Of a stretch of 64,000 bases of DNA, positions 11,695-23,785 are shown piece after piece. The first letter of the stretch is position 1. Each line of letters opens with the position of its first letter. The DNA is taken from NCBI GenBank assembly GCA_016800925.1, contig JABCPU010000179.1:1-64000 (forward strand), written 5' to 3'. The notes below the pieces were generated by a model that worked only from the letters and a program-made list of their open reading frames with translations, was not told where the DNA came from and did not search any database. A program made the position numbers and the translations under genes. The DNA comes from Suillus spraguei. Lineage: Eukaryota; Basidiomycota; Agaricomycetes; Boletales; Suillaceae.

Positions 11695-13385
11695 TCATGC
11701 CTTGGGTGCACGTGCGTATTTGCGACGGAACTTGCTGTCTACGCTCTCCAAGTAGAATGTGCCGGGCCATATGTTATCGATGGAGCCTCCTGGCGTGTAG
11801 TTCACTGCGTTGTGGTTTTTCTCACGAAGCTTTGAGGGGACTGTTAGCTAACTCGCATTGACGCAATAAGTGCTGAACTTACTGTGAGGGCATCAACGTA
11901 CTCCTGGCAAGGCACGACCTTCATGCTTGCCAAACGGGCGAGCAAGTCCATCTTTTGACGGATCTCTGACGTATCACCCTTGACACGGAGAGTGAAGAAG
12001 CTGGCAGCGCAGCCAGAACCGAACGCGAACATGCTCAAACGCTTGCCAAAGAGCTCGGAAGGTGCAACGGAAGATAGGACAGAGGCAAGGCAGCCGTAAA
12101 GTGAGCCTGTGTACATGTTGCCCAAGCGTTTCGAGCAGGCCATGCCAGGCTCGACTTTCTTGGCGTATGTTGACTTCGAGACACCAATGAAGGTTTTCTC
12201 AAGTTCTTGTCAGTGAGGGAAGCAACGTATGAGGTTTCGAGATATGATTCAGGGTTGGCGACATTGGCGAAGTAGGGTGAGGAAGGGTTTGCGAGGAAGT
12301 CGTTGTAGAAAAGACGACCGAGACCTTTTTGAACCTGCTTGCCGTATGGACTGTGGAAGACAGCGTAGTCGATATCATCGATGGAGAAGGAGGCCTGGGA
12401 TTCCTTGGCATTCGCGTAACCGTTGTTGTGCTGAGCCTTCTTAGCTTTGGCGGTCTTTTCACGGAAGCGCGAGTATGCGTTGTCCAGTGCAGAAGTGTAG
12501 GTAGTAACTGAGACAGGCCCATCAACCTCGGGGTACTCCGAGTCCAATCGGGGCTTGTAGAAATCGTATGTGTTTGTCATGTGATTACCGTGTATCGCTG
12601 TAAGTTGAGAAATGGAATATCAGATCTATGACCATCATCACTCCCGGAGTATCATGGAAGCGCGCCATGACATCCGAGATGAAATAAAATGAACGTACGT
12701 TCCACAACGACAGGTGCATTGGGGCCAATGAGAAGGGCGACAGCACCTGCACCACCAGCTGGGCGTGCGGCACCTTCAGCGTAAATAGCAATGTCACCAC
12801 CAACAACAATAGCATTGCGGCCGTCCCACGAGGTAGACTCAATCCAGTTGACTGCATTGAAGAGCGCAGCAGTGGAACCATAGCATGCGTTCTTGGAATC
12901 GATACCTTCTATGTCGAAGTTGCCAGATTCGGCGAAGAGGTCCATGAGGGTAGTCTTGACGGACTTTGATTTATCGATGATGGTTTCAGTTCCAACATCA
13001 ATGCGACCAATAGACTTGGGGTCGATGTCGTAACGCTCGAGAAGACCGGAAACAGCTGAAAGGAACAAGACATGAATGTCAATACATGCAGTAATGCGGT
13101 GACACGTACCATTGAGAGCAAAGGAGTTAATGTCTTCCCGGTCATCGCAGCAAGCCATGTACTCCTGGCCGAGACCAATGGTGTACTTTCCTGCTGGGAC
13201 ACCATCGAAGACCTCGAGGTCAGCCTCAGATATGCACTGAAATGACGTAAGATGAGAGTATACCATTCAAATGATGGAAACGTTACCCTTTGGGGGAAGT
13301 ATACCTCCATTCCAAGGATACCGACATCCTTTGGACGAGGAATCTCCTGCTCGGAGGAGACTGAGGAGGCGGGTGGAATGGCCAT
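11695..13385 (-). CDS. ERG13: Hydroxymethylglutaryl-CoA synthase, with one apparent 1-nt deletion
   Basis: Condenses acetyl-CoA with acetoacetyl-CoA to HMG-CoA in the mevalonate pathway leading to ergosterol; normally cytosolic. Five exons on the minus strand: 13385-13287, 13236-13110, 13055-12699, 12597-11883 and 11829-11695. Introns are 50-101 nt with GT-AG ends. The protein begins [21 protein letters not shown] and [10 protein letters not shown] follow. The catalytic cysteine lies in [11 protein letters not shown], the active-site His segment is [15 protein letters not shown], and the end is [19 protein letters not shown]...KYARAPKA. Exon lengths sum to 1433 nt, one short of 478 codons. 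At about 12197 the frame breaks: the expected ..[13 protein letters not shown].. needs one more base. Either the gene carries a deletion or the sequence has an error; the remainder is well conserved, at the usual family length of about 477 residues. Confidence 0.93.
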
Positions 13386-13451
13386 TTGTGTAGTATTGGG
13401 TTGAAAGGGTGAGTGAATGGGTTGTGGATATATGTAGGCAAGGGGAAGGGG

Positions 13452-13471
13452 TTATATAGTCATGATATTGG
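13452..13471 (-). promoter_or_regulatory. TATA and CCAAT elements of the HMG-CoA synthase gene
   Basis: On the minus strand TATATAA lies at 13458-13452, about 67 nt before the ATG, and CCAAT at 13471-13467. Order and distance suit a fungal core promoter. No sterol-response element was recognised with confidence. Confidence 0.5.
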
Positions 13472-15894
13472 TTGCATGACTGAAAATAATATAACGTTCA
13501 ATTGATCTTCTTTGGAAATTTTATGGTACGATTCACTTTATGGCGTGTTTCACAAAAAAAACCAGCTGGCGGCAATTGCCTTCCTCTTCCGCTGGATCCG
13601 AGCCTTTCTAAGCGCTAGAGCTGGCACTTTGTATTCATGTTAGATCAGGAGCATTCCAAGGTGCTCCATGTCGCAGACAAGACTTGGTCATAATAATTTA
13701 TTCTATAACGTATGATAATGATTTTCACAAAAGTAAAGTAAATGATACGACACTCCTCTGCTTCGCTGTGATTTGATGGGCCGGCCTCAGACCGGAAGCG
13801 ATGACCAACGTTACATACAGGCTCATTACGAATAACCATTCCGAAGCAGGCTGTGTGACAGTGCTGAGCACTTCGGCCCATGGCACCATAATGATAATCA
13901 TATCATCGCCTCTCAGATCCAAGCTACGTTCTCTATTATTCAAATTTTCGAGAACAGCCATCCGATAATTGTGCCACATCTCTCCCGACCACTCTCATTA
14001 TTATGACGAGTTTCCAAGCTTGGGGTTGCCTTCACTCAGACACGTTGGGTTATCTGTCAACTGATATGAATCGTGACTAGGGTACTAACCATATCAAGAT
14101 CCTGAGACTATCTGCGCTAGACCCTAATGAAAGGAATTGCCTCATTCCCTATATTTAAGCTGTCCGGTTCGGGCACGGATAAGTACCTTCAAAGCTAGAC
14201 CTGGATCGTGTTCAAGAATAACGCCTCCCGGTTCCCTGTGCTCAGTAGTATTGCCTTGAATTAGATAACCTGTTCATTCAGGGATCTTGTAAACGAGTAT
14301 TTTCCGACGCATGCCTCACAGACGGGCCGTGACTAAACGCCTGTTCCACGCACGATTTTTAGCCGAATTTCAGTGCCATTCAATTTGAGGCGGGTACAAG
14401 AAATAACAGCGGCGGTAGCAGTGTAGCACCAAGGGTTGTTGGGTGTCCAATGAGTGGCACAGAAAGGTAAGTTCAAATATTCATTGCCAGCGCAAGTGTA
14501 ATTTACGGTGTGGGAAAAATTATAACGTAGCGATACTGAAGTACTTATTTACTGCGGTCCGCGAAACAGAAGCTTACTTTCCACTACTACATATGTCACG
14601 GTTAGGATCATATTCACCATAGTGCTATGGGTTAGTTGGTCTTCGTCCTTAACGACAGATCTAGTTATCATATTACTGTCAATCTAGGGCGATTCTGGTC
14701 GGTTGAACAACTGTACAGTCTTTAAAATTATCGTGAGTCCTGAGGGCAACTAATCGATCCATGGCGACTTTCTGTTACCTTCTCGGTAGCTTGCGACCGA
14801 AGTTATCGAACGCTGTACCAAACAAGTTGCTAATGCACCACTGTATCTTTTAGATAATCCGAGTCTGGGGCAAAACTCCAGTCAGCCTCCATGTCCGAGG
14901 ACAATCAGCTCAGCCAACCGTTATGCTACTCACTTCATCAGTTCTTTCTGTTCAGAAAAGTAACATTTCTACCGGTACCATACCCACCACTGTGAAGTAC
15001 TTCCACAACTACCCTCGCTCGTCTTTCATCTATCTTGCCCACGAGAATGCCTTCGCACACTTGCTATCCACCCGGCGGTCTGATGAATCATCAGCTTTTC
15101 GACTCGACTTTTGGAATAACCGAGGTCTTTACCTTACCCCAGTTGGCCCGCCAATGCAAGCAGGACGAAGCTATGAACTCAAACTCCCGACCTGGCGACA
15201 CTGCCATACGATACCTCACAAAGATCCGCACGATTGCGTTCGGGAAACCTAGATCCATTTCAACGAACTGTGCCCAATCGTCATACAACTTTCTGTCTGA
15301 TACCTTGGAGACCATCGTAACAGTCCACTCTCTCAGTTCGTTGGCAACGACAGACGTGGACGACACCTTTGTCACTGCGAATGAGCTGTCTGTATCCCTC
15401 TGTTCTATGCTGTTCTCTCATGCTTACATATATCGACGTAGCATCCACGTCTCCAATCTCGCACCCTTAGCAAGTGAAGTCGTCAGAGAGGAACTGTACA
15501 TCCTCGGTTATCTCAAACGACCTAAGCAGGACAACCGTTTTCTCCACAAGTCACGGTGTACTGTCATTCTACGATTATTCCAGGTACTCCATCACCGCTG
15601 GCCGAAGCAAGTCGCAGCTGTTCCCTTGTCCTCCAAGAGCCCACACCCGTCTCCACAGGTTATTGGCCGGCGTGGGGGACTCGTAGTTGCAGAAGCACTC
15701 AAGGTTGGTACACCCTTTAGTGGGTTGTACGATTTGTACTCACTCCATAAACATAGTCTGCTAATATTAGGCAGAATCCTCGTATATCCACCCCGACGGG
15801 ACCATCTCCTAGTGATCAGTCGATCTACTGGTCTTGCAAGTCGCCACAGGCGACCTTCGATTCGTCTTTATCTCGTTTTGTTCAACAAAGCCCT
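13472..15894. other. Intergenic region, one long frame of doubtful reality
   Basis: 13.5-14.9 kb shows no supportable gene. From 15035 a frame stays open to 16012, but its last third overlaps the duplicated small ORF at 15895 in another frame and it contains no recognised domain, so I do not call it. From about 15690 the sequence begins to match 20300 onward, marking the left end of a segmental duplication. Confidence 0.4.
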
Positions 15895-16149
15895 ATGTCG
15901 ATTACTCAGTTTTGCGATTTCTGCGAATTTTCAGACAGCACGTTGCATACCACACCTCCTTCGTCACCGGAGCTTGTGGACCTCAATGAGAAGGACGTTC
16001 TGGATACGATAAGGTTCTCTGAAGCAGCTCTGCGGTCCCTGGCGCCCCGAGTTGCGTCAATGAAGGCGAAGCGTTCGTGCATGGAGGTGGATGCGAGGAG
16101 TTTTCAAAGGTTGCGATATGGGGAAGCCTGCCACCAGCATCTTGTCTGA
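15895..16149 (+). CDS. Small conserved ORF, 84 residues, copy A
   Basis: An intact frame with an equally long, intact counterpart at 20501-20755. The two proteins differ at 8 of 84 positions, mostly in the first 20. From residue 21 to 65 all differences between the copies are silent, including GAA/GAG, CGA/CGG and TGC/TGT. The central part reads NEKDVLDTIRFSEAALRSL. There is no signal peptide or membrane segment, and no known family comes to mind. It lies about 0.9 kb upstream of paralog 1 in the same orientation, and copy B lies at the same distance from paralog 2, so it was duplicated with that gene. It could be a small gene or the last exon of a larger one. Confidence 0.4.
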   Translation: MSITQFCDFCEFSDSTLHTTPPSSPELVDLNEKDVLDTIRFSEAALRSLAPRVASMKAKRSCMEVDARSFQRLRYGEACHQHLV

Positions 16150-16684
16150 TTCTCGTGGTCTTTTGCTCATCAGAGCTGGAATGGTTTTTGTTCGTCCGTC
16201 CTTTATATCTTTACTTTGGTTTCATAATACCGACTCATGTCCCCATGTCGTTGCTTGATAATAACGCTTGGCGTTGGTTTAGCAACAGTAACAGCTCATT
16301 GAAACGTTTCTAATACTAGCACTGTTTAGGTGAGAGGGGCTCTTAGCACCGCACCGCTTCTTGCTCGTCGCTCAGTCTGACACAGCCATGCAAAGGGTCG
16401 ACGACTTGGCAGGAAACCTGTCGCAGTATTTGAATAGGCCATTTAAATCAGTGTGCCTGCCTTGGCGGGATGTCCCCTCCTCACTCACGTTGAGTTCACT
16501 ACCGCTAGCGCTAGCATTAATTGCAGCACGGTGACCTGCACACCACTAGGACATCCTTCGTGCATCCACTCAGAATCACTCTTGGCTCAGGTTGGTCAGC
16601 GTAAAGACGACTTATCGGAATGCAGATCCGCCGAGGATTCGGTGTCAATCAAACCATGTTATATTTGGCCGACCGCCCAGCGAA

Positions 16685-16703
16685 ACTCATTACGGAAATG
16701 AGT
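16685..16703. promoter_or_regulatory. Conserved dyad upstream of paralog 1
   Basis: ACTCATT-ACGGA-AATGAGT, a 7-bp inverted repeat with a 5-bp spacer, about 355 bp before the paralog 1 ATG. The same dyad is at 21169-21187 (spacer ACGGC) and, with one change, at 28169-28187, in each case preceded by a TGTTATATTTGG block. It is a candidate protein-binding site; this is inference. Confidence 0.35.
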
Positions 16704-17056
16704 ACCTGAGTGATATGTACGTCACGGTCACGCATCTACTCTTTCTATTCTATTCCATGCGACTCAAGGCCTCATTCTTGCTACCGTGTTTCTTAAATGT
16801 GGAAAGCTGTTTTTGAGGTCTCACGGAAACTTGTGAGTGAAGGAATATGAAGCCAGCACAGTAGTAACGATAACGAACAGCCTTGGAACAGGTTCATGTC
16901 GTCTAACGGCATTTCACTTATTAGGCTATATGTAGTCAATTCTCGCCGGATCAGCGTTATCTAGGATGTGGTTTCCCCTCATCTCGAATCTGCTTTAAGT
17001 CCCTTCTTTTTAAGACATCCTTTGACCACACCTGCCATCTTCCTCGTTTCTAGAGT

Positions 17057-19268
17057 ATGCACTTTGTTCGCTTCTTTACGGGTATTGCTTTTTGTCTTTC
17101 TGTTGCGCGTGCGTTTAGTGTGACTGTCGGGGCTGCCACTCAATGCGATCCTCTCAACATTACATGGACTGGTAAGTGCATATTTAGTACGTTTTACACT
17201 CTCCTGCTGAATTGTATCGGGCATGTTAGGTGGGCAAGCACCATTCCAGATACTCTTAACTCCCGTTCGTCTGCGCTGTCGTCTCAAGCGCATCAATCGC
17301 GCGCTAATATTTACGCTTTCCAGTCTTTGGAACCGTACCAGAATTACTCTGTACCAACATCAGCCTTCAGTAATGGCAAAGGCTCTTATTCAATACCGCA
17401 ATTGTTGTTTTCGGCACAAACACAGCTTCTACTCACTATGTCTGACGCCACTGGATTTGATTCGGGTGGGACGACAAACATATTGACCGTTGGAAATCAG
17501 GTTGGAAATAACAACTGCAGCACTGCAGTCTTGTCGCCTCCTTACACGTTTGAGTTGACACCACTCCCGCTAATACAATGCGGGTAAGTTTGGTTTGCCT
17601 ACGTACTGTGACACTGACCTACCACTACTGCAGTCCATTTACCGTTGTGGCTGATACTGGTGCAGTCCTGCCCATTACTATTACGGTCAGATCACCGTCA
17701 GTTCTACCAAAACTATACTTATCTTGTTGCAGCAACTTATTCCTGGTGGACAACCAGTCGTGTACACTTCTGCGACTAGCTCTTTTACCTCGGTCGTAAA
17801 CGTTAACGCGCAGACGAACCTCATGTATTTTGTCACCGACTCCACGGGCAAACAAGGCGGTGTCTCTGGATTCGAGCAGGTCATAGGATCGAGTAATATC
17901 TCATGCCTCAGCTCCAGCTCGCCGTCATCCACTGCAGGCATGTCGGCCACAACCACAGCCACGACCTCGCCGACATCTAGCTCAAGCAGCCCATCGTCTA
18001 ATCCAACAAATAGTTCATCAAACAATGTTGCTATCATCGCAGGCGCGGCAGGCGGCGGCGGCGGGGCGGTGCTTATTGCATTGGTCATTGTCGGCATGTG
18101 CTTGTGGCGTAAACGGAAAGCGTCTCGCTTCGTGGACGTTCAGTCTTCTACCAAAAGTCATCCACGGCGACTACAGCATACAGATATAGAATACAACGTC
18201 AGCCATTATGGTGACATTCCGCCAGAATCCCCTTTCCCATACAAGACAAACACCATCAACTACCATACACGACCTACTCAAGCCAGTTTGAGAACCCAGT
18301 CAGACATGACCAATTCGTCCGCCGTCAACTTCGCAGTTGGCGCGCCTCCCTCATCATTCAACCAATCACAACATTCGCGCCAGAGCTCCAACACAGACTC
18401 TCCCGCCTCCGGGGATGCTCGAAGTTCGACCATGTCATCCGCTTATAGCCGAATGGCTGCATTGCCTCAACCCATGTCATTCAATTACCCAACCCAATAC
18501 CCCGTTGGCTACCCTCAACCCATTCGACCCGGCAATCAATCACCCCCTCTCAATGTGTCTACCGGAAACCCTACAGTCAGCGACCGTTCCACACTGTTCA
18601 GTCAGACACTACATTCACGCCAGAACTCAAACGACTTTGATCCATATGGAGACACTCGAAGTTCAGCTATGTCGTCTGTTGACAGACGAATGGCTACTGT
18701 CGCTGAAACGTCGCCATCATTATCATGGGAGACGGACCCTGTCAGCTATCGTGGTCCACCCATTCAATCTGGATCTCAACCAAGCCACATGAATATGTCT
18801 CCCACCAATTTGGTGGCTAGGGACCTTCCCGCACCCTTCGATCAGACACAGCCTTCTGCCAAGCTTGGTGTCAATGTAGATGCCCGAATGTCTGATATGA
18901 CATCCGTCGAACACGTGGCTGTGGGGCCTCGACCAGCATCACCGTTACCACGGAAGACAGATCTTATTTACCTTGCTCCACCCATTCAACCCGGATCCAC
19001 ATCAATCTCCACCTCCGCCAGCAAGATTGCGGTTAATCAACCTCCCACACTATTCAATCAGACACAAAATTTCCATCAGAATCCCAACACAGACGCTGGA
19101 AACCAACCTATGATGTTGGCTAGCGCGCAAACAGCCACAGCGGCAGCCTACCAACTTCCTACTCGAATAGTTATGCATACCGACGCTGGTGATATTATGC
19201 CAGACGAGAATGGTTTAGTTGAACTTCCGCCGCAATATTCAGAGCATCACGGAGTCCGTGCCACGTAA
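17057..19268 (+). CDS. Paralog 1: single-pass membrane protein with two-part ectodomain and PPxY tail (intact)
   Basis: Five exons, 17057-17171, 17230-17264, 17324-17583, 17634-17685 and 17733-19268, give 665 residues. Introns are 47-59 nt, and intron 2 has a CTAAT branch site. Residues 1-19 are a signal peptide ending near VARAFS. The ectodomain has two related halves, each starting near a QC (TQCDPLNITWTG and IQCGPFTVVAD) and each ending in a DATGF/VTDSTG...GG loop. A Ser/Thr stalk follows, then a membrane helix at about residues 255-282 preceded by five Gly and followed by WRKRKAS. The 380-residue cytoplasmic tail is rich in Ser, Pro, Gln and Asn and ends LPPQYSEH, a PPxY motif known to bind WW domains such as those of Rsp5. 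Proteins with this ectodomain are common in Agaricomycetes and have no settled function. It is the only intact copy of four. Confidence 0.8.
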
Positions 19269-20300
19269 TCTCATTCTGCGTTATGACTTACGTTCCCACA
19301 CTCTTGAGCCTTCGGGCATGAATATACTTGTACTACCATTGCACGCAATATGTCCACGGTTGCTAATATGCAAAATGTTCACAACAATTCAACAGCGTGC
19401 TCAAGTGGCATCGAAAAAATTCAGGCATATGCAGAGTACCTATAAATGATGTTTTGTACAAGTAGAATAAAGGATGTTGCAGTTGCGAGAGACGAAAAAG
19501 TGGTGATTTGCAACCTTTTGCTCAATACAAATCACCGAGATCCCAAAGATCCTGAGAAGGTACTCATAAAAGCTTGCCTGGAGCATAACTAACACCTTAT
19601 AGGAATGTCAGAACACCACTGCGATAATGATTACTCTTTGACGCTGAAGTACTACAATGGTAGAATCAATGACAAGTCGGAAGTGTGACACCAGACCAAC
19701 ACCAGTGGAGGTATCAAAAGTAATTCAATCTCCTCTTTGTCACACGGCGCGTCTCAGAGCCTACTGTTGCAGCTGCAATGTCGGCCTTCTGAGGTGTGGT
19801 ACCATTGGAAATGAATTAAGCTGTTAATTCACCACATTGGGACCACGCCTCAGAGGGCAAGTCAAACAAAAGTACCACTCGCGAGGCCAACGTTGCAGCT
19901 GCTATCCAGGCTGTCTTCAATCTGAAGGACAGGAAAAAACCCTATGTCAGTCAGGCACCACCTCGATAATAGCGACCACATTACAATTAGCAACAGGCCT
20001 GACGCGATTCCCTCATCACGGACCATTTGGACACCAACCTCAGCCTGTACCCGTTGCGACGTTGAACGTTGAGTACCATCTATAGGCCGGGTCGTACCGT
20101 TTTTTCAAAGACCGACAGACCACTTATCACGTGCTTTCGTACATTATCATACCTTGGTTGTTGTCTCTCCAAATACTTGAGGTAATGATGGTTTCTGGTC
20201 TCTCGTCGTTCCGCCGTCTCTCACTATTTTCCCTGGTGAATTTCGTGTCTTAGCTTCTAACAATGGCTACGATAACGAGGACTCAGCTGATCATTGATAG
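19269..20300. other. Region between paralog 1 and the second duplicated block
   Basis: A short degenerate coding-like stretch near 19865-19960 reads TTREANVAAAIQAVFNLKD before stops; it may be a transposon or gene remnant. Nothing else is supportable. Confidence 0.35.
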
Positions 20301-20500
20301 CCGACGTGGGGACTTGAACATCCTTTCACTTGCGATTTGTGCTCACTCGATAGGCACAGCCTGCTAATATTGGGGAGGATCCTCGTATATTCACTCCGGC
20401 GGGACCATCTCCTAGTGATCAGTCGATCTACTGGTCTTGCAAGTCGCCACAGACGACCTTCGATTCGTATTTATCTCCTTTTGTTCATGAAAGCCCTAGT

Positions 20501-20755
20501 ATGTCGACCACTCAGGTTAGCGACTTCTGTGAATACTCGGACACCACGTTGCATACTGCACCTCCCTCGTCACCGGAGCTCGTGGACCTCAATGAGAAGG
20601 ACGTTCTGGATACGATAAGGTTCTCTGAGGCAGCTCTGCGGTCCCTGGCGCCCCGGGTTGCGTCAATGAAGGCGAAGCGTTCGTGTATGGAGGTAAATGC
20701 GAGGAGTTTTCAAAGGTTGCGATATGGGGAAGCCTGCCACCACCATCTTGTCTGA
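20501..20755 (+). CDS. Small conserved ORF, 84 residues, copy B
   Basis: Counterpart of 15895-16149, same length and frame, with matching stop. The body from residue 21 to 80 differs at one position (Asn for Asp at 66). It stands about 0.8 kb upstream of the degraded paralog 2, yet has no frameshift, while paralog 2 has several. That contrast weakly supports coding constraint, or else is chance in a short sequence. Function unknown. Confidence 0.4.
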   Translation: MSTTQVSDFCEYSDTTLHTAPPSSPELVDLNEKDVLDTIRFSEAALRSLAPRVASMKAKRSCMEVNARSFQRLRYGEACHHHLV

Positions 20756-21168
20756 TTCTTGTGGTTTTAGCTCATCAGAGCTGGAATGGTTTTTGTTCGT
20801 CCGTCCTTTATATCTTTACTTTGGTTTCATAATATCGACCCATGTCCCCCATGTCGTTGTTTTAATAATGGTTGGCGTTGGTTTGGCAACAGAGACAGCT
20901 CTTTGAAACGTTTCTACTAGCGCTGTTCAGTGTTTAGGTGAGAGAGGCGCTTAGCACCGCACCGCTTCTCGCTCGACACTCACCTTAAGACAGCCATGCA
21001 GAGGGTTGAAGGCTTGGCAGGAAACCCGTCACAGCACTTGAATAGACCGCTTGAGTCGGTGCCTGTCTCCGCGGAGTGTGTCCTCTCGGACTTGGATGCA
21101 TTTATTCCTCCCTCACGTTCACTCCCAAAATCATGTTATATTTGGCTGACCACTATTCCAGTGATCAC

Positions 21169-21187
21169 ACTCATTACGGCAATGAGT
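21169..21187. promoter_or_regulatory. Conserved dyad upstream of paralog 2
   Basis: ACTCATT-ACGGC-AATGAGT, matching the dyad upstream of paralogs 1 and 4. It lies about 350 bp before the paralog 2 ATG. Confidence 0.3.
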
Positions 21188-21539
21188 ACCTGAGTTTCAA
21201 GTACGTCACATTCACCCATTTACTCTTTCTATTCTGATGAAATGCATATGGCCCCACTTAAGTCCTCATCCTTGCTACCGTGTTTCAAACATAGTTTTTT
21301 GAGGGGCTTACGGAAACTTTTGAGTGAAGGAATTTGGGGACGCAATATCAATGACTACGACAGCCTTGGGGCAGGTTAATGTCATTGCCTAACGGTCTCA
21401 CAGGTTAGGCTATATGGTGATCAATTCTCACCGGGTCAGCGTCATCTAGGACACGATTGTCCCTCATCTCGAATCTGCCCTGGTTCTTTTTTTTCAAGAT
21501 GTTTCTTAAATACACGTACCATCTTCCCATTTCTACAGT

Positions 21540-23785
21540 ATGCACTTCGTTCGCTTCTTTACATGTATTGCTTCTTGTTTCTCTGTTGCGCGTGCGTTCA
21601 GTGTGACTGTCGGGGCTCCCACTCAATGCGATCCTCTCACCATTTCATGGACTGGTAAGCGCATATTTAGTACATTTTATATGTTCCCGCTGATCTTTAT
21701 CTGGGATGTCAGGTGGGCAAGAACCATTTGAGATACTCTTAACTCCCGTTCGTTGGCGCTATCACCTCAAGCGCAGCGACCGCACACTAATATTTGTGCT
21801 TCACAGAATAATGAAGCTTACCAAAATTACTCTGTACCAACATCAGCCTTCAGTAATGGCAAAGGCTCTTATTCAATACCGTGGTTATCGTTGTTGGCAC
21901 AAACACAGTTTCTACTCACCATGTCTGACGCCACTGGATTTGGTTCGGGTGGGACGACAGACATATTGACTGTTGGGAATCAGGTTGGAAATACCAACTG
22001 CCACGCCGCAGTTCAGCCACCTCCTTATACGTTTTCCATGAATCCAAACCCATCCCCACCCGGGTACCTAGTGCCGCAATGCAGGTGAGTTTGGTTTGCC
22101 TACTTTTTGTGGCACTGATCTACTACTACTGCAGTGAAATCAAATTTACGGCCAATTCTAATGCAGCCCCGGTTGTCCCGCCCATCACAATTGTGGTAAG
22201 ATCATCAATTTCATGAAAACAATCTGCTTATTTTTCCACAGCAACTTATTCCTGGCGGACAATCAGTTGTAATCAATTCCATGGAAGCGTCTTATACCTT
22301 GGATGCACTGGACGTTAATGTGGGGACGACCCTTATGTATTTTGTCACTGACTCTATGGGCGTACAATGTGGTGCCTCTAGGTTCTACACGGTTTCAGGG
22401 TCGAGTGATTCCTCATGCCTAATCAAACCACCGACATCCACCGCAGGGATGTCGGTCACAGCCACAGCCACGACCACGCTCCCGCCTTCGCCTTTGCATC
22501 TAGTTCAAACAGAAATGTTGCTCTTATCGCAGGCGCGGCAGGCGGCGGCGGCGGCGCGGTGCTTATTGCATTGGTCATCCTCGGCATGTGCTTGTCGCGT
22601 AAACGGAAAGCGTCTCGCTCCGTGGACGTTCAGTCTTCTACCAAAAGTCATCCGCGTCAGCTACACCATACAGATACAGAATACAACATCAGCCATTATG
22701 GTGACATTCCGCCAGAATCCCCTTTCCCATACAAGGCAAACACCATCAACTACCATACACGACCTACTCAAGCCAGCTGAGAACCCAGTCAGACATGACC
22801 AATTTGTCCGCTGTCAACTTCGCAGTTGGCGCGCCTCCCTCATCATTCAACCAATCACAACATTCGCGACAGAGCTCCAACACAGACTCTCCTGCCTCCC
22901 GGGATGCTCGAAGTTCGACCATGCCATCCGCTTACAGCCGAATGGCTACATTGTTTCATCCCATGACATCAAATTACCCAACCCAATACCCTGTTGGCTA
23001 CCCTCGACCCATTCGACCCGGCAGCCAATCACCCCCTCTCAATGCGTCTACCGGAAACCCCACAGTCAGCGAACGTCCCACGCAGTTCAGTCAGACACTA
23101 CATCCACGCCACAGTTCAAACGACTTTGATCCATATGGAGACGCTCGAAGTTCGGCTATGTCATCTGCCGACAGACGAATGGCTACTGTCGCTGAGATGT
23201 CGTCTTCATTACCATCACCATGGGAGACAGATCCTGTCAGCTACCGTGGTCCACCCATTCAATCTGGATCCCAACCAGGCCCTGTGAATATGTCTCCCAA
23301 AAATTTGGTGGCTAGGGACCTTACCGCACCCTTCAATCAGATACAGCCTTCTAGCACAGACTTTGCTAAATTTGGTGTCAATGTAGACCTCGAACGTCCG
23401 ATATGACATCCGTCGAACACATGGCTGTGGGGCCTCGACCAGCATCACTGTTACCACAGAAGACGGATCTTGTTTACCTTGCTCCACCCATTCAACCCGG
23501 ATCCACATCAATCTCCACCTCCGCCAGCAAGATCCGGTTAACCACCCTCCCACAGTCTTCAATCAGACACAAAATTTCCATCAGAGTCCCAACACAGACG
23601 CTGGAAGCCAATCTATGGCGTCGGCTAGCGCGCAAACAGCCACATCGGCGGTCGGTCAAACAACCTACCAACTTTTTACTCAGGCCACTATCCATACCGA
23701 CGCGGGAGACAGTATGCCAGGCGTCAATGATTTAGTTGAACCTCCTCCGCAGTATTCAGAGCATCATGGAGTCCCTGCCATGTAA
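21540..23785 (+). pseudogene. Paralog 2: frameshifted copy of the membrane protein gene
   Basis: Same exon plan as paralog 1, beginning MHFVRFFTCIASCFSVARAFSVTVG. Introns are recognisable, for example after LVPQC at 22083 and after PPITIV at 22195. The frame is lost several times: near 22480 between the Thr-rich stalk and the membrane helix; at 22778-22780, where one base is missing relative to paralog 1 and a TGA follows; near 23395; and near 23535. Between breaks the sequence still encodes the family segments, including AGAAGGGGGAVLIALVI for the helix and a final PPPQY. I read it as a pseudogene; one or two breaks could be sequence errors, but four are unlikely to be. Confidence 0.75.

Larger units (their letters stand above)
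15690..16950 (+). repeat. Segmental duplication upstream of paralog 1, shared with 20300-21540 and partly with 27780-28500
   Basis: The stretch from about 15690 to the paralog start matches 20300-21540 closely, for instance the block around CTGGTCTTGCAAGTCGCCAC and the small ORF. A shorter part, from the phrase GCACTGTTTAGGTGAGAG onward, recurs upstream of paralog 4 (27.8-28.5 kb). Upstream of paralog 3 only the last ~150 bp are recognisably similar. The genes were therefore duplicated with their flanks. Confidence 0.7.

Noticed and set aside
12229..12511. Plus-strand frames over the HMG-CoA synthase
   Set aside because: Antisense to a well-conserved exon.
15035..16012. 325-codon open frame
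   Set aside because: No recognised domain, its final part overlaps a duplicated ORF in another frame, and the counterpart at 20337 keeps only the end of it.
17223..17486. 87-codon frame that recurs in paralogs 2 and 3
   Set aside because: It reads through intron 2 of the family gene; splicing at the GT...CAG with a CTAAT branch site restores the conserved ectodomain instead.
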